Of a stretch of 64,000 nucleotides of DNA, positions 26,408-34,222 are shown piece after piece. Made by a program: the position numbers and the translations under genes. Positions within the stretch are counted from its first letter, which is position 1. The number at the start of each line of letters is the position of its first letter. The stretch comes from Metabacillus crassostreae (lineage in GTDB: Bacteria; Bacillota; Bacilli; Bacillales; Bacillaceae), in NCBI RefSeq assembly GCF_016908395.1, contig NZ_JAFBDU010000003.1, positions 248,001 through 312,000 of the forward strand, read 5' to 3'. The notes below the pieces were generated by a model. The model saw only the letters and a program-made list of their open reading frames with translations, was not told the origin of the DNA and made no database searches.

Positions 26408-26464
26408 AGCTGTATCGATGGGGTAGAGATTATTACCTTTAAATCCATCGACACAGCTTTTTTA
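26408..26464 (+). terminator. Terminator of yqzG
   Basis: AGCTGTATCGATGG / CCATCGACACAGCT stem (one mismatch) followed by TTTTTTATT. The convergent gene at 26462 ends at its foot. Confidence 0.8.
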
Positions 26465-26830
26465 TTGTTGTTTTTGGATCGAATAAAAATAACTAATCAT
26501 TTGAACAATTGGGATGAGCAGAAGAATAATGATGGGATAATAAGGGATGTTTCCTTTAAGCAAAGGATATAAGCTCATAAGTCCTGCTGCAATTGGAACG
26601 GCATACCACATCGCGATATATGAACTTCTACAAGCATTTGCTGTAATAAGTTGTTCTCTTTCATCCGCTTCCTCAAGTTCAGGAGGAAGCATCAATGCTT
26701 TCCATAGGCTTTTATGCTTCTTTTTACTGATAACCAATAAATAAATTGCAATAGGGATACAAATAACAAAAAATGTTAGGATAGGTATCATATTTATTGA
26801 TATCTCCCATGGAGGTTCTGGATTCTCCAT
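26462..26830 (-). CDS. Small four-helix membrane protein
   Basis: 122 residues. N-terminal helix about 14-33, then a charged loop with PPELEEADEREQLITANAC, then helices about 72-90 and 95-115. The D-E-R-E-Q-x-I-T pattern resembles DUF2178-type membrane proteins often paired with XRE regulators; I am not certain of the family. Third gene of the operon HTH - 29-codon peptide - this gene. Confidence 0.6.
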   Translation of the reverse strand: MENPEPPWEISINMIPILTFFVICIPIAIYLLVISKKKHKSLWKALMLPPELEEADEREQLITANACRSSYIAMWYAVPIAAGLMSLYPLLKGNIPYYPIIILLLIPIVQMISYFYSIQKQQ

Positions 26831-26845
26831 AACTCTCGCAAATTG

Positions 26846-26935
26846 TTAATTTGTATTAAAAAGTGTAATTAAAGCCCAGCCAGCTAGGATAACTGTAATT
26901 ATATTTAATATAGCTGGTTGTAATATTTTTTTCAT
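26846..26935 (-). CDS. 29-residue single-helix membrane peptide
   Basis: ATG at 26935 directly follows the TAA of the HTH gene (26938-26936), with GAGAGG just before it. Product MKKILQPAILNIITVILAGW plus nine residues: a short basic start and one membrane helix, ending TLFNTN. It fits between the HTH gene and the membrane protein gene with normal spacing, so translation is plausible. No homologue recognised. Confidence 0.55.
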   Translation of the reverse strand: MKKILQPAILNIITVILAGWALITLFNTN

Positions 26936-27151
26936 TTACCTCTCTCCTTCTCCTTCACTTATCCAAAAAACTTCTTCAACATTCACTTGAAACACATCAC
27001 AAATTTTTATACCTAATAATAATGATGGTGTGTAAGAGCCTTTTTCTATCGCAGCGATTGTTTGTCTTGTTACACAAACTTTTACAGCTAACATCTCTTG
27101 TGTTAGGTCGAACCTTGCTCGAAGCTCTTTTACTCGATTCTGAAGCACCAT
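26936..27151 (-). CDS. XRE-family transcriptional regulator
   Basis: 71 residues that are almost only a helix-turn-helix: NRVKELRARFDLTQEMLAVK, VTRQTIAAIEKGSYTPSL, then KICDVFQVNVEEVFW. This YozG/YvaO-like short type usually controls its own small operon of membrane proteins, which is what follows here (29-codon peptide and 122-residue membrane protein). Confidence 0.85.
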   Translation of the reverse strand: MVLQNRVKELRARFDLTQEMLAVKVCVTRQTIAAIEKGSYTPSLLLGIKICDVFQVNVEEVFWISEGEGER

Positions 27152-27249
27152 TTTTCACCTACTAAAATTACTTATAAGAATATTGTAAAGTACTTTTAAC
27201 ATAATGTATAGTAAACTTAACATTTTTTTGAGAAATTTAGGTAAATTTA

Positions 27250-27280
27250 AAAAGAGCAATCCTTTAAATGGACTGCTCTT
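27250..27280 (-). terminator. Terminator after yqzE
   Basis: GAGCAATCC / GGACTGCTC stem with one mismatch, then TTTTTAAATTT on the minus strand; ends the aroK-yqzE end of the comG region. Confidence 0.75.
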
Positions 27281-27290
27281 CTTTCAGTAT

Positions 27291-27482
27291 TCACTTCTTA
27301 CGCTTTTTCAAAAACAACTTAAAAGCAAACGGCAATACACCTAACCACCTATTACTATAATAGGTTGTGGAAATTTCATTATTCTTACGTTCTTCTTTTT
27401 GTTTTTTACGAGCTTCCTTTGGTGTGTCCATATATTTGACAAGCTGCTGTGTGACATATTTAACATAATCGTTTGTAGACAA
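27291..27482 (-). CDS. yqzE: YqzE family protein
   Basis: 63 residues from the TTG at 27482 (GAGGTG seven bases upstream; the upstream in-frame ATG has no such site). STNDYVKYVTQQLVKYMDTPKEARK, then basic stretches and a short hydrophobic GVLPFAFKLFL. Conserved in Bacillus next to comGG; function unknown, regarded as competence-linked by context. Confidence 0.8.
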   Translation of the reverse strand: MSTNDYVKYVTQQLVKYMDTPKEARKKQKEERKNNEISTTYYSNRWLGVLPFAFKLFLKKRKK

Positions 27483-27537
27483 GGTAAAACACCTCATTAC
27501 TCATAAGTTCTTACCCTTCATTATTGCCAAGATTATG

Positions 27538-28035
27538 CTATTTTAGTCTCTCGCTTATTTCGTTAACAATTTCGTCAATATTTTTATGAGCTGTTTCAAC
27601 GATAAACGTACAATCTTTATAAAACTCAACTCGAGATTGGTACAAATCAATTAATTCAGCTTTATTTTTCTTACTTGCTATAGGTCTGTTAGGATCTTTA
27701 TGGACTCTTTCATAAATAGTGTCAAGGTCAGCATTTAATAAGACAACTTGTCCATTTTTTTTCATCCATTCACGATTTTCTGAATTGATGACAATTCCTC
27801 CACCAGTCGTAATGATCGTATCTGTTGTTGGCAGTTCTTTTAGTATACATGTTTCTTGATTCCGAAAGTATTGTTCTCCATGCTGCTCAAAGATCTCTCG
27901 TATGCTTTTGTTTAATGTTCTTTCAATTTGTTGGTCAGTATCTATGACAGGAAGCTGTAATTGCTTTGCTAACTCTTCTCCAATTGTCGTTTTTCCTGCA
28001 CCCATAAATCCGGTTAAATAAATAGCCTTCACCAT
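27538..28035 (-). CDS. aroK: Shikimate kinase
   Basis: 165 residues: Walker A GFMGAGKTTIGEELA (9-23), shikimate-site D34 in IDTDQQIE, REIFEQHGEQYFRNQE, and GGGIV (78-82). It phosphorylates shikimate with ATP in the chorismate pathway. It sits between comGG and yqzE, 40 bp after comGG starts its 3' flank, and may have its own promoter. Confidence 0.9.
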   Translation of the reverse strand: MVKAIYLTGFMGAGKTTIGEELAKQLQLPVIDTDQQIERTLNKSIREIFEQHGEQYFRNQETCILKELPTTDTIITTGGGIVINSENREWMKKNGQVVLLNADLDTIYERVHKDPNRPIASKKNKAELIDLYQSRVEFYKDCTFIVETAHKNIDEIVNEISERLK

Positions 28036-28074
28036 ATTGCTCCCCCACGTTTTCTTTATACCATACCATATTTT

Positions 28075-28455
28075 TTAATTTTCAGACCATACTGTTATCT
28101 CATTTTCCAGCAAATTATATTGATAACTGGCTTGATATTTTCTCTTTTCATCTGTTTCACATTTAATCGTAACTTCTGTAAGCTCGCTTGATACCTCACT
28201 CATCTTGTACGTGAAGCTTCCATTTAACGTTGTAATTGTTACTGGTTGATCTACTTCTACACGAGTACTTCTAAGGTCTTTTAACGTTTGATTAACTGCT
28301 ATAGTCATTAAATTTTCAAGTATGTAATTTTGTTCTGTTTCAAAATAGAACTTCTTATCACTAATAAGTGATGTCGAAAGATGTGTGACAACTAATAAGC
28401 AAAATAAAACAATAATCATTGTCGTTGGAAAAATAAATCCTTTTTCAGTCTTCAT
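28075..28455 (-). CDS. comGG: Competence pseudopilus minor pilin ComGG
   Basis: 126 residues. N-terminus MKTEKGFIFPTTMIIVLFCL has a prepilin-like KG/F junction and hydrophobic helix; the rest is a small beta-rich domain (TRVEVDQPVTITTLNGSFTY). Last gene of the comG operon, overlapping comGF by four bases. Minor component of the DNA-uptake pilus. Confidence 0.85.
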   Translation of the reverse strand: MKTEKGFIFPTTMIIVLFCLLVVTHLSTSLISDKKFYFETEQNYILENLMTIAVNQTLKDLRSTRVEVDQPVTITTLNGSFTYKMSEVSSELTEVTIKCETDEKRKYQASYQYNLLENEITVWSEN

Positions 28456-28859
28456 TTTATGGATAAATCCTTATAAGATCGAAATGTGTGGGTATATTCT
28501 TTTCCTGCTTGACTACTTACATTCATTTTAATACCTGCTTGCTGTCGTTCAAAATTCAACGTTTCAACTTTCATTAAGAGAATTTCATGGCCCATTCCAT
28601 AAACCTGACGTCTTATTAACTGATTATATTTACTGATGCTTATTAGCTGTCCTTGTTTATTTTCGAATGAAAGTACGTTATTTTTCACAGTCCAATTTAC
28701 GGAGCTTTTCATTTCATGTTGGAGCTGAATAATAAACAGCTCCCATTCGTAAGGCCTTAAATCCTTGTCATATTGAGAATTTGTTACTAAAAAGGTAAGA
28801 ATCATTGTTAGTGATGAAATAATGAGAGCGTATATAACAAATGAGAAAAGTAAATTCAA
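28452..28859 (-). CDS. comGF: Competence pseudopilus minor pilin ComGF, true start probably upstream
   Basis: 135 residues from the first canonical start (TTG 28859): a hydrophobic helix (LLFSFVIYALIISSLTMI) then a globular domain ending GKEYTHTFRSYKDLS. The same frame stays open upstream across the comGE end and reads HNEKGFTFLNLLFSF, an ideal prepilin processing site (KG/FTF). No ATG, GTG or TTG lies in that extension; candidates are CTG at 28889, ATA at 28913 or ATT at 28922. The mature pilin therefore most likely starts with a rare initiation codon inside comGE. Confidence 0.82.
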   Translation of the reverse strand: MNLLFSFVIYALIISSLTMILTFLVTNSQYDKDLRPYEWELFIIQLQHEMKSSVNWTVKNNVLSFENKQGQLISISKYNQLIRRQVYGMGHEILLMKVETLNFERQQAGIKMNVSSQAGKEYTHTFRSYKDLSIK

Positions 28860-28878
28860 AAATGTGAATCCTTTCTCA

Positions 28879-29205
28879 TTATGAAACAGAGAGGCAAATC
28901 GATTTGTTTTTATGTGTTGAATTTTCCCATGATAAACAAGCTTTATTATAAGGATTTCCCTCCTCCCAAGTTAAATGATAGTCAACACCTTGATGCACTA
29001 TAATTTCATTATTTTTTTCATTATTATCAAATGTCACCTGCTGTGTTTTCTCATGTAGAATTTTATATGCTGCTAACGATTGCTGGGTGTTCACTCTTTC
29101 TTTTGTTAGTAACACAAGTTGCGGTATGATGAGTAAGGTGATTAACACCCATAAACTAAAGGCTGCAATCGTTTCAGCTAGTGAAAATCCTTTAGAGCTT
29201 CTCAA
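28879..29205 (-). CDS. comGE: Competence pseudopilus minor pilin ComGE
   Basis: 108 residues; prepilin site MRSSKGFSLAETIAAFSLW (cleavage Gly6/Phe7, Glu at +5) and a short C-terminal domain. Overlaps comGD by 14 bp. Part of the pseudopilus that brings DNA across the wall. Confidence 0.86.
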   Translation of the reverse strand: MRSSKGFSLAETIAAFSLWVLITLLIIPQLVLLTKERVNTQQSLAAYKILHEKTQQVTFDNNEKNNEIIVHQGVDYHLTWEEGNPYNKACLSWENSTHKNKSICLSVS

Positions 29206-29641
29206 TTGTAAACCTTCCTTTTCCTAAGTAAAATACAAGACGATACTTGTTATTATGATAATTAATAAACATTGTGCCACTTTTTTGAATTGATCCCTGT
29301 CGATTGTAGATTACTCGATTTTCGAGTGTTGCTGCTTCAAAAATAATTTGCTGATGATAACTTCTGCTCAACAAGTCTTCACCTATACCATTAGTCACAC
29401 GATATTTTTTCTCACCTTCAGAAAAAACAACATAAACAGTGCTTTCATTTACTAATGCAAATTGCTGAGCATACAGTAAGTCTTTTTCTAATGTATTTAA
29501 AAACGTATCGATTACTTTTTTATTATAAATTGGATTTAAATTCATCACTAAAACGAAACTCATTATGCTTACTATAACTAGTACAATTAGTGTCTCTAGA
29601 AGAGTGAAGCCATTCCCCTTAGCTTCCTGTTGGCTTAGCAC
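29192..29641 (-). CDS. comGD: Competence pseudopilus minor pilin ComGD
   Basis: 149 residues; N-terminus with GNGFTLLETLIVLVIVSIMS (prepilin cleavage before Phe, Glu at +5), then the beta-sheet pilin domain with YAQQFALVNESTVYVVF. Overlaps comGC by 23 bp. Confidence 0.88.
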   Translation of the reverse strand: MLSQQEAKGNGFTLLETLIVLVIVSIMSFVLVMNLNPIYNKKVIDTFLNTLEKDLLYAQQFALVNESTVYVVFSEGEKKYRVTNGIGEDLLSRSYHQQIIFEAATLENRVIYNRQGSIQKSGTMFINYHNNKYRLVFYLGKGRFTIEKL

Positions 29642-29933
29642 CCTTCGTTACCTCTCCATCAGCAGAGATCACAATGCTACTTCCATCAGGACAGGTTTGT
29701 GCAGCACGTAAATAGCCATCTGATACTAATTCAGCTTGAGTTGGTGTTTTTTTATTATCAATTTCATAGGCAGACACTTGGGCTTGTACCATGTTAATTA
29801 ATCCGTCACAGCCTTTTTCTTGGATACTTGCATTATGCTTTGTAACGTTTGGAATTGTGATAAGAAGTAACACAGAGATAACTAGCAGCACAATTAACAT
29901 TTCAATCAGCGTAAACCCTTTTTCTTTTTTCAT
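29619..29933 (-). CDS. comGC: Major pseudopilin ComGC
   Basis: 104 residues; KGFTLIEMLIVLLVISVLLL is the class III prepilin signal cut after Gly6 by ComC, with Glu11 at mature +5. Cys42 and Cys81 can form the intramolecular disulfide known for ComGC (made by BdbDC). The main subunit of the competence pilus. Confidence 0.93.
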   Translation of the reverse strand: MKKEKGFTLIEMLIVLLVISVLLLITIPNVTKHNASIQEKGCDGLINMVQAQVSAYEIDNKKTPTQAELVSDGYLRAAQTCPDGSSIVISADGEVTKGAKPTGS

Positions 29934-29942
29934 TTTATCCTC

Positions 29943-30977
29943 CTAAATATTTTCCATCATTTTATACATTGGTAAAAGCATTGATAAATAGACAAACAAC
30001 ACAATTATCCCGACAAGGGCATAAATAACTGGTTGAATGATGGTCATTGTTTTAACAGCTTGGTTTTCGAGTTTCTCTAGCACTAATTGACTGTACATAT
30101 AAAGTTCTCTTGCAAGCTGACCATTCGCTTGTCCATGAAGAATGACTAATGAAAGCTCTGGCTCATAGTATCCTCGATTTTTAATGCTTGTGTGAAGCTG
30201 TTCACCTGTTTTTAATTTGCTTATTAGATAATCTGCTTCAGTTTTAAAGAACGGTAAAATGGTTTGTTTTTCAAATATTTTTAAGCTATCAAAGGTTGAA
30301 AGGCCTCCTCTTAGTAAATTACTCAGCTGCAAAGCAAAGAAATAACTATGAAGCATACTAACTACTTTTCTTAGAATCGGTATTTTCTGGATTAGTTTCA
30401 TCTGTTTTTCCACCGATTTTTTTCGGTAGATTAATAAATAATAAATAGTAATAAAGGCTATTGAAATAACACTAGCAATTCCTAACCATTTTAGGGATGC
30501 AAAAATAACCAATAAGGTAGTTGAAAAAAATGAGGCTTCAATATTCATAGAATCATAAAGTTGTTCAAATTGAGGTGTAATAACCGCTTGGACAATGGAT
30601 AAAATAAAGCTGACTGTAAGGATGAGAAAGATGGGATAACGAAGAATTTTTCCGAGCTTTTCAATATGTGTGACCTTCTTAGTGAGAATTTCGCAACACT
30701 CTCGTAACGCAAATTCCAGATCACCGTGTTGTTCGGCAAAATATAAATAACTTAACACATCTTTATGAAAATGTAAGTTTGTGAGTGTGTGACGAAAAGA
30801 ATATCCGGCAGATAGCTGTGAAAGGCAATTTAATAAGTCATCTTTTCTTCGACTGGCTTCATTTACATAAAGAAAGTTGAGAGCTTCGCTTAGTGTATAG
30901 CCTTTGTCTAACATACTACTTAACCGCTTTAGGTAAAATGCTTGTTCTTTTAATCCCCATTTTCGTTTAGTCTTCAT
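29943..30977 (-). CDS. comGB: Competence pilus platform protein ComGB
   Basis: About 344 residues from the ATG at 30977 (KTKRKWGLKEQAFYLKRLSSML), overlapping comGA by 11 bp; an earlier ATG at 31028 would add a hydrophobic stretch inside comGA and is less likely. Two GspF domains, membrane helices around 145, 195 and the C-terminus (IVLFVYLSMLLPMYKMM). Inner-membrane assembly platform for the pseudopilus. Confidence 0.88.
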   Translation of the reverse strand: MKTKRKWGLKEQAFYLKRLSSMLDKGYTLSEALNFLYVNEASRRKDDLLNCLSQLSAGYSFRHTLTNLHFHKDVLSYLYFAEQHGDLEFALRECCEILTKKVTHIEKLGKILRYPIFLILTVSFILSIVQAVITPQFEQLYDSMNIEASFFSTTLLVIFASLKWLGIASVISIAFITIYYLLIYRKKSVEKQMKLIQKIPILRKVVSMLHSYFFALQLSNLLRGGLSTFDSLKIFEKQTILPFFKTEADYLISKLKTGEQLHTSIKNRGYYEPELSLVILHGQANGQLARELYMYSQLVLEKLENQAVKTMTIIQPVIYALVGIIVLFVYLSMLLPMYKMMENI

Positions 30978-32034
30978 GCTTAAACACCCAGCGATCATAT
31001 GAATGAGGATAAAGATAGCCGAGTGCAATGCCTTTTTTTATCACATCTTTTAAAGTGGGATAGTGATAGCTAGCTACTTCTCCTTTTGCTTCTTTTATTA
31101 CTGCCGTTAGATTTTTTCCATAAAGTAATTCATACACACTCAATCTTCTCTTTTGTCTTAGCTTCTTACAATAAGGAGAACAAATTCCTTCACAAAAGGG
31201 ACATCTTAGTTGGACAAGACGTTGAGCTGTAACAGCAACAAGAGTTTGTTCTATTTCAGATAAACTTACATCAAATTCAAGCAGTCTATAGATCGCACCT
31301 TTCGCATCTCTTGTATGCATGGTTGATAACACAAGATGACCAGTTAAACTAGCTCTTATCGCAATCTGAGCAGTTTCTCTGTCTCTAATTTCGCCAACCA
31401 TTATAATATCAGGGTCATGACGTAAAATCGCCTTTAATCCGGCTGCATAGGTAATTCCAGCCTTTTCGTTTACTTGAACCTGCATGACTTCTTCACTTTT
31501 TGTTTCAACAGGATCTTCAAGTGTAATGATATTGCGGTTAAAGTGCCGCTTTGCATAATGAATAAGAGAATATAGTGTAGTTGTCTTACCCGAGCCTGTC
31601 GGGCCTGTGAACACCATCAAACCATGTGAATGATTTAGAATTGATAGTAATTTGTTTGTTGTAGAAGGAAATAGAGATAAATGTGTAATATGTGGTATTT
31701 TACCTTGAGGTAGAATTCTGATTACTAAGCTTTCTTCATGAATAGTAGGCAATGTTGATAATCGTAGATGAACATTTATATTTTTGGTCGAGATCGTTAA
31801 GGCACCATTTTGAGGCCTTCTTTTTTCACCAATATCCATTGATGCTAAAAACTTCAAGTGTGAAATAACTCTTTCACTAATATCCTTTTTCATCGTATGC
31901 TTTTCAATTAAATCATCATCAATTCTAAATTGGATAAGTGTTTCCTGGTCTCTTGGAATAATATGAATATCAGATGCCTTCAAGGCACAGGCTTCTTCAA
32001 TGATCCTCTCGCTCAAATGTTCAATTGACTGCAA
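30967..32034 (-). CDS. comGA: Competence pilus assembly ATPase ComGA
   Basis: 355-residue GspE/PilB-type traffic ATPase: N-terminal DIHIIPRDQ, Walker A GPTGSGKTT (144-152), Asp box and Walker B IIMVGEIRDRETA, His box LSTMHTRDA, and a four-Cys site (CPFC..CSPYC, zinc-type). Powers pseudopilus assembly at the cell pole. First gene of the operon, with a ComK-type box about 95-130 bp upstream. Confidence 0.93.
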   Translation of the reverse strand: MQSIEHLSERIIEEACALKASDIHIIPRDQETLIQFRIDDDLIEKHTMKKDISERVISHLKFLASMDIGEKRRPQNGALTISTKNINVHLRLSTLPTIHEESLVIRILPQGKIPHITHLSLFPSTTNKLLSILNHSHGLMVFTGPTGSGKTTTLYSLIHYAKRHFNRNIITLEDPVETKSEEVMQVQVNEKAGITYAAGLKAILRHDPDIIMVGEIRDRETAQIAIRASLTGHLVLSTMHTRDAKGAIYRLLEFDVSLSEIEQTLVAVTAQRLVQLRCPFCEGICSPYCKKLRQKRRLSVYELLYGKNLTAVIKEAKGEVASYHYPTLKDVIKKGIALGYLYPHSYDRWVFKHED

Positions 32035-32127
32035 GCTGTTTTTTCAACTCCTTCCTTTGCTTCTGAACATTATTGTACAAGCTTTTTCAAAATATAGCAC
32101 ATCACTAAAGATGAAAATTACTTCATT

Positions 32128-32163
32128 AAAAAGCGGTTTTCATTAAACCAAAAATTTCTTTTT
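32128..32163 (-). promoter_or_regulatory. Predicted ComK box upstream of comGA
   Basis: Two AT-boxes AAAA-N5-TTTT: 32128-32140 (AAAAAGCGGTTTT) and 32150-32162 (AAAAATTTCTTTT), separated by 9 bp, so both lie on one helix face. This is the ComK site layout known from comG and comK promoters. It lies about 94 bp upstream of the comGA ATG. Confidence 0.65.
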
Positions 32164-32264
32164 CGTTCATTTTTTTGTTTTTTTGATTATAAAAAAAGAA
32201 AAGTTGTCCATAATAATAAATGTCAAAGAGCAAGAAATACACATTGCCAACTTATTATTATTAA

Positions 32265-32336
32265 TGGTCTATAGCCAAGCGGTAAGGCATCGCACTTTGA
32301 CTGCGACATGCGTTGGTTCAAATCCAGCTAGCCCAG
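32265..32336 (+). tRNA. tRNA-Gln (UUG) with a broken acceptor pair and no encoded CCA
   Basis: Cloverleaf: D arm TAGCCAAGCGGTAAGGCA, anticodon arm TCGCA-CTTTGAC-TGCGA (anticodon TTG), T arm GTTGG-TTCAAAT-CCAGC. The acceptor 5' strand TGGTCTA pairs with TAGCCCA except for a U4-C69 mismatch. The 3' end reads G then CTA instead of CCA. Both changes look like decay, but the remainder is intact. A terminator follows directly. Confidence 0.85.
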
Positions 32337-32347
32337 CTAAAAAGTAT

Positions 32348-32388
32348 AAAGACGTCTACTAATTATTACAGTAGACGTCTTTATTTTT
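32348..32388. terminator. Terminator shared by tRNA-Gln and mgsR
   Basis: 13-bp stem AAAGACGTCTACT / AGTAGACGTCTTT with a 9-nt loop, followed by TATTTTTG; symmetrical enough to work for the tRNA on + and mgsR on -. Confidence 0.85.
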
Positions 32389-32395
32389 GTACAAG

Positions 32396-32776
32396 CTATG
32401 AAACTGATCGCTGTATTTCATGTTTACGAGCAATCTTACTTAATGCTTGAGGATTGTAACCGACAATTAATTTATTGCCATCAGTAATAATTGGACGACG
32501 AAGTAGCTTTGGCTCCTGGATCAATAAGTTAAGCACTTCTGATAAAGTTAATTCATTTATATCAATATTTAAGTCTTTGTATGTTTGACTTCTTGTTGCA
32601 AGAATTTCGTCTATTCCTTCTGTTGTTAACTCTAAAATTTGCTTGAGTTCATCAAATGTTGGGGTTTCACGGAAAAGATGTCTTTCTTGAAAGTGAACTT
32701 GATGGGCTTTTAACCAATGCTTTGTTTTTCTACAAGATGTACAACTCGGATAACTGTAGAACGTTATTTTATTCAC
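32396..32776 (-). CDS. mgsR: Spx/ArsC-family stress regulator MgsR
   Basis: 126 residues with the redox CxxC Cys12-x-x-Cys15 (SYPSCTSCRKTK), the RPI motif (RRPIITDGNKLIVGY) and a charged tail. It binds RNA polymerase alpha to modulate part of the general stress regulon in B. subtilis (YqgZ). Same place, beside comGA. A short MITE remnant (32804-32878) lies 28 bp upstream of the start and tandem repeats lie further up. Confidence 0.85.
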   Translation of the reverse strand: MNKITFYSYPSCTSCRKTKHWLKAHQVHFQERHLFRETPTFDELKQILELTTEGIDEILATRSQTYKDLNIDINELTLSEVLNLLIQEPKLLRRPIITDGNKLIVGYNPQALSKIARKHEIQRSVS

Positions 32777-32803
32777 AATACATCCTCCTAGGTAGTTGTT
32801 AAT

Positions 32804-32878
32804 GGCTCTTTTCTAAAGTTTTTCTTGTGTGCTATTTTCCTATTTTAACTTTAATAATTAAAGTTTATAAAAACAGCC
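32804..32878. mobile_element. Shortened copy of repeat family B (MITE-like)
   Basis: 75 bp beginning GGCTCTTTTCTAAAG and ending TTATAAAAACAGCC, the family's inverted ends, with most of the interior missing. Flanks (TTGTTAAT, TCTATAAT) are not a clean duplication. It lies between mgsR and its distal promoter region. Confidence 0.6.
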
Positions 32879-32900
32879 TCTATAATTGCACCGCTTTCTC

Positions 32901-32942
32901 GTATAACTTATTGTACACTATTTGTATAACTTATGTACACTA
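32901..32942. promoter_or_regulatory. Tandem 20-bp repeats upstream of mgsR
   Basis: GTATAACTTATTGTACACTA (32901-32920) and GTATAACTTATGTACACTA (32924-32942), two direct copies at a 23-bp step, each with a TGTACA palindrome. Likely a regulatory array for mgsR or the divergent yqgY. The rest of the 32777-33204 gap shows nothing else firm. Confidence 0.6.
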
Positions 32943-33204
32943 ATTTACTTTATTATATTTTGAACATTTTGTTTAAAAATATATTTATCTTTGTTTAGAT
33001 TGTATCGACTAGTGTGTAAACGCTATTTACAATTATGTAAGGGGTACATTATAATAATTAGAGTGATGACTTGTATGTCAAATTACCTTTTGTCGAAAGC
33101 TATCATTATGGAATTATTTTTTCAGTTTTAATTACAACTTTATAGCTTGATTGTTCATAATAACAATAAAAGCTTGAGGCAAAGTCAACAAAGGAGGGAT
33201 ACAT

Positions 33205-33453
33205 ATGGATCGTATGTTCCGAGTATTAGGGTTCTGGACAGGAATCTTCGCTGTTATGTTTTATCTTGGTGATATGAAGACTACTTCCTTACTATTTTTC
33301 GGACAAACTGGATTTTTTGTCTTCTTATCTTACTTAAAGCTATCCGAGCGCATGTACATCTATATTTTTGGTGCTTACTTAACAATTTTCTTCGTCGGAT
33401 TTACGTATTGGACGACATTCATGATGATTCCAGGACAAAACATGGGACATTAA
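33205..33453 (+). CDS. yqgY: DUF2626 membrane protein YqgY
   Basis: 82 residues, about three membrane helices (9-27, 30-45, 50-72), start MDRMFRVLGFWTGIFAVMFY, end MMIPGQNMGH. AGGAGGG ribosome site. Conserved in Bacillaceae next to mgsR; function unknown. Confidence 0.85.
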   Translation: MDRMFRVLGFWTGIFAVMFYLGDMKTTSLLFFGQTGFFVFLSYLKLSERMYIYIFGAYLTIFFVGFTYWTTFMMIPGQNMGH

Positions 33454-33462
33454 TTCCCCACA

Positions 33463-33502
33463 AAAAACAGGCTACCTCATCAAAGTGGTAGCCTGTTTTT
33501 TT
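33463..33502 (+). terminator. Terminator of yqgY
   Basis: AAAAACAGGCTACC / GGTAGCCTGTTTTT, 14-bp stem, followed by more T. Confidence 0.85.
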
Positions 33503-33589
33503 ATGTTCTTCTTAGGCAGTTATCGCAAACTTTGTTGCTATTAAATACCTATGAGAACAGCATATTAGTAAGTCTAGTGGCATCTTTTC

Positions 33590-34222
33590 TTAAAATCCAT
33601 TCAAAAAAGGATTGCTTTCCATTTCTTGTTCAATACTTGTTTCATGACCATGTCCAGAGAGCACAATGGTTTCCTCAGGAAGAGTTAATAGCTTATCATG
33701 AATACTTTTTATTAACTGATCATGATTTCCTCCAGGAAGATCTGTTCTACCAATGCTTCCGGCAAATAAGGCATCTCCTGAAAAAACAATCCCTTCTTCA
33801 GCAGCATAGAACGAAACACTTCCGGGTGAATGGCCAGGAGTTTCAAACACTTGTAATGAAAAATCACCAATCGTCAGATATCCTTCACTTCTTATTAATT
33901 CATCTGGTTCTGACACTTTAATAGAACCAGCCATAAAAAATTGTGAACCATTTAATGATGGATCTGTAAGCCAGTTCTTTTCTTTGCTATGTACATATAC
34001 AGGAATACCCCACTTATTTCGAACTTCATCTACTGCACCTATATGGTCAAAATGTGCGTGTGTTAACAATATCGCCAATGGTTTTAGATGCTGTTGCTGT
34101 AAAATTCCTATTAATTTGTTTGCATCTCCACCAGGATCAATGATTAAACACTCTTTGTTACTGTTTGAATATATATAGCAATTTGTTTGTAGCGGACCTA
34201 AAGGTAATTGTCTCCATGCCAT
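33590..34222 (-). CDS. yqgX: Metallo-beta-lactamase-fold hydrolase YqgX
   Basis: 210 residues of the glyoxalase II type: zinc motif THAHFDHIG (His55, His57, Asp59, His60), then TPGHSPGSVSF, FSGDALF and the final SGHGHETSIEQE. In B. subtilis it has been linked to bacillithiol-dependent detoxification. ATG at 34222; the preceding 336-bp gap separates it from the divergent yqgW. Confidence 0.88.
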   Translation of the reverse strand: MAWRQLPLGPLQTNCYIYSNSNKECLIIDPGGDANKLIGILQQQHLKPLAILLTHAHFDHIGAVDEVRNKWGIPVYVHSKEKNWLTDPSLNGSQFFMAGSIKVSEPDELIRSEGYLTIGDFSLQVFETPGHSPGSVSFYAAEEGIVFSGDALFAGSIGRTDLPGGNHDQLIKSIHDKLLTLPEETIVLSGHGHETSIEQEMESNPFLNGF

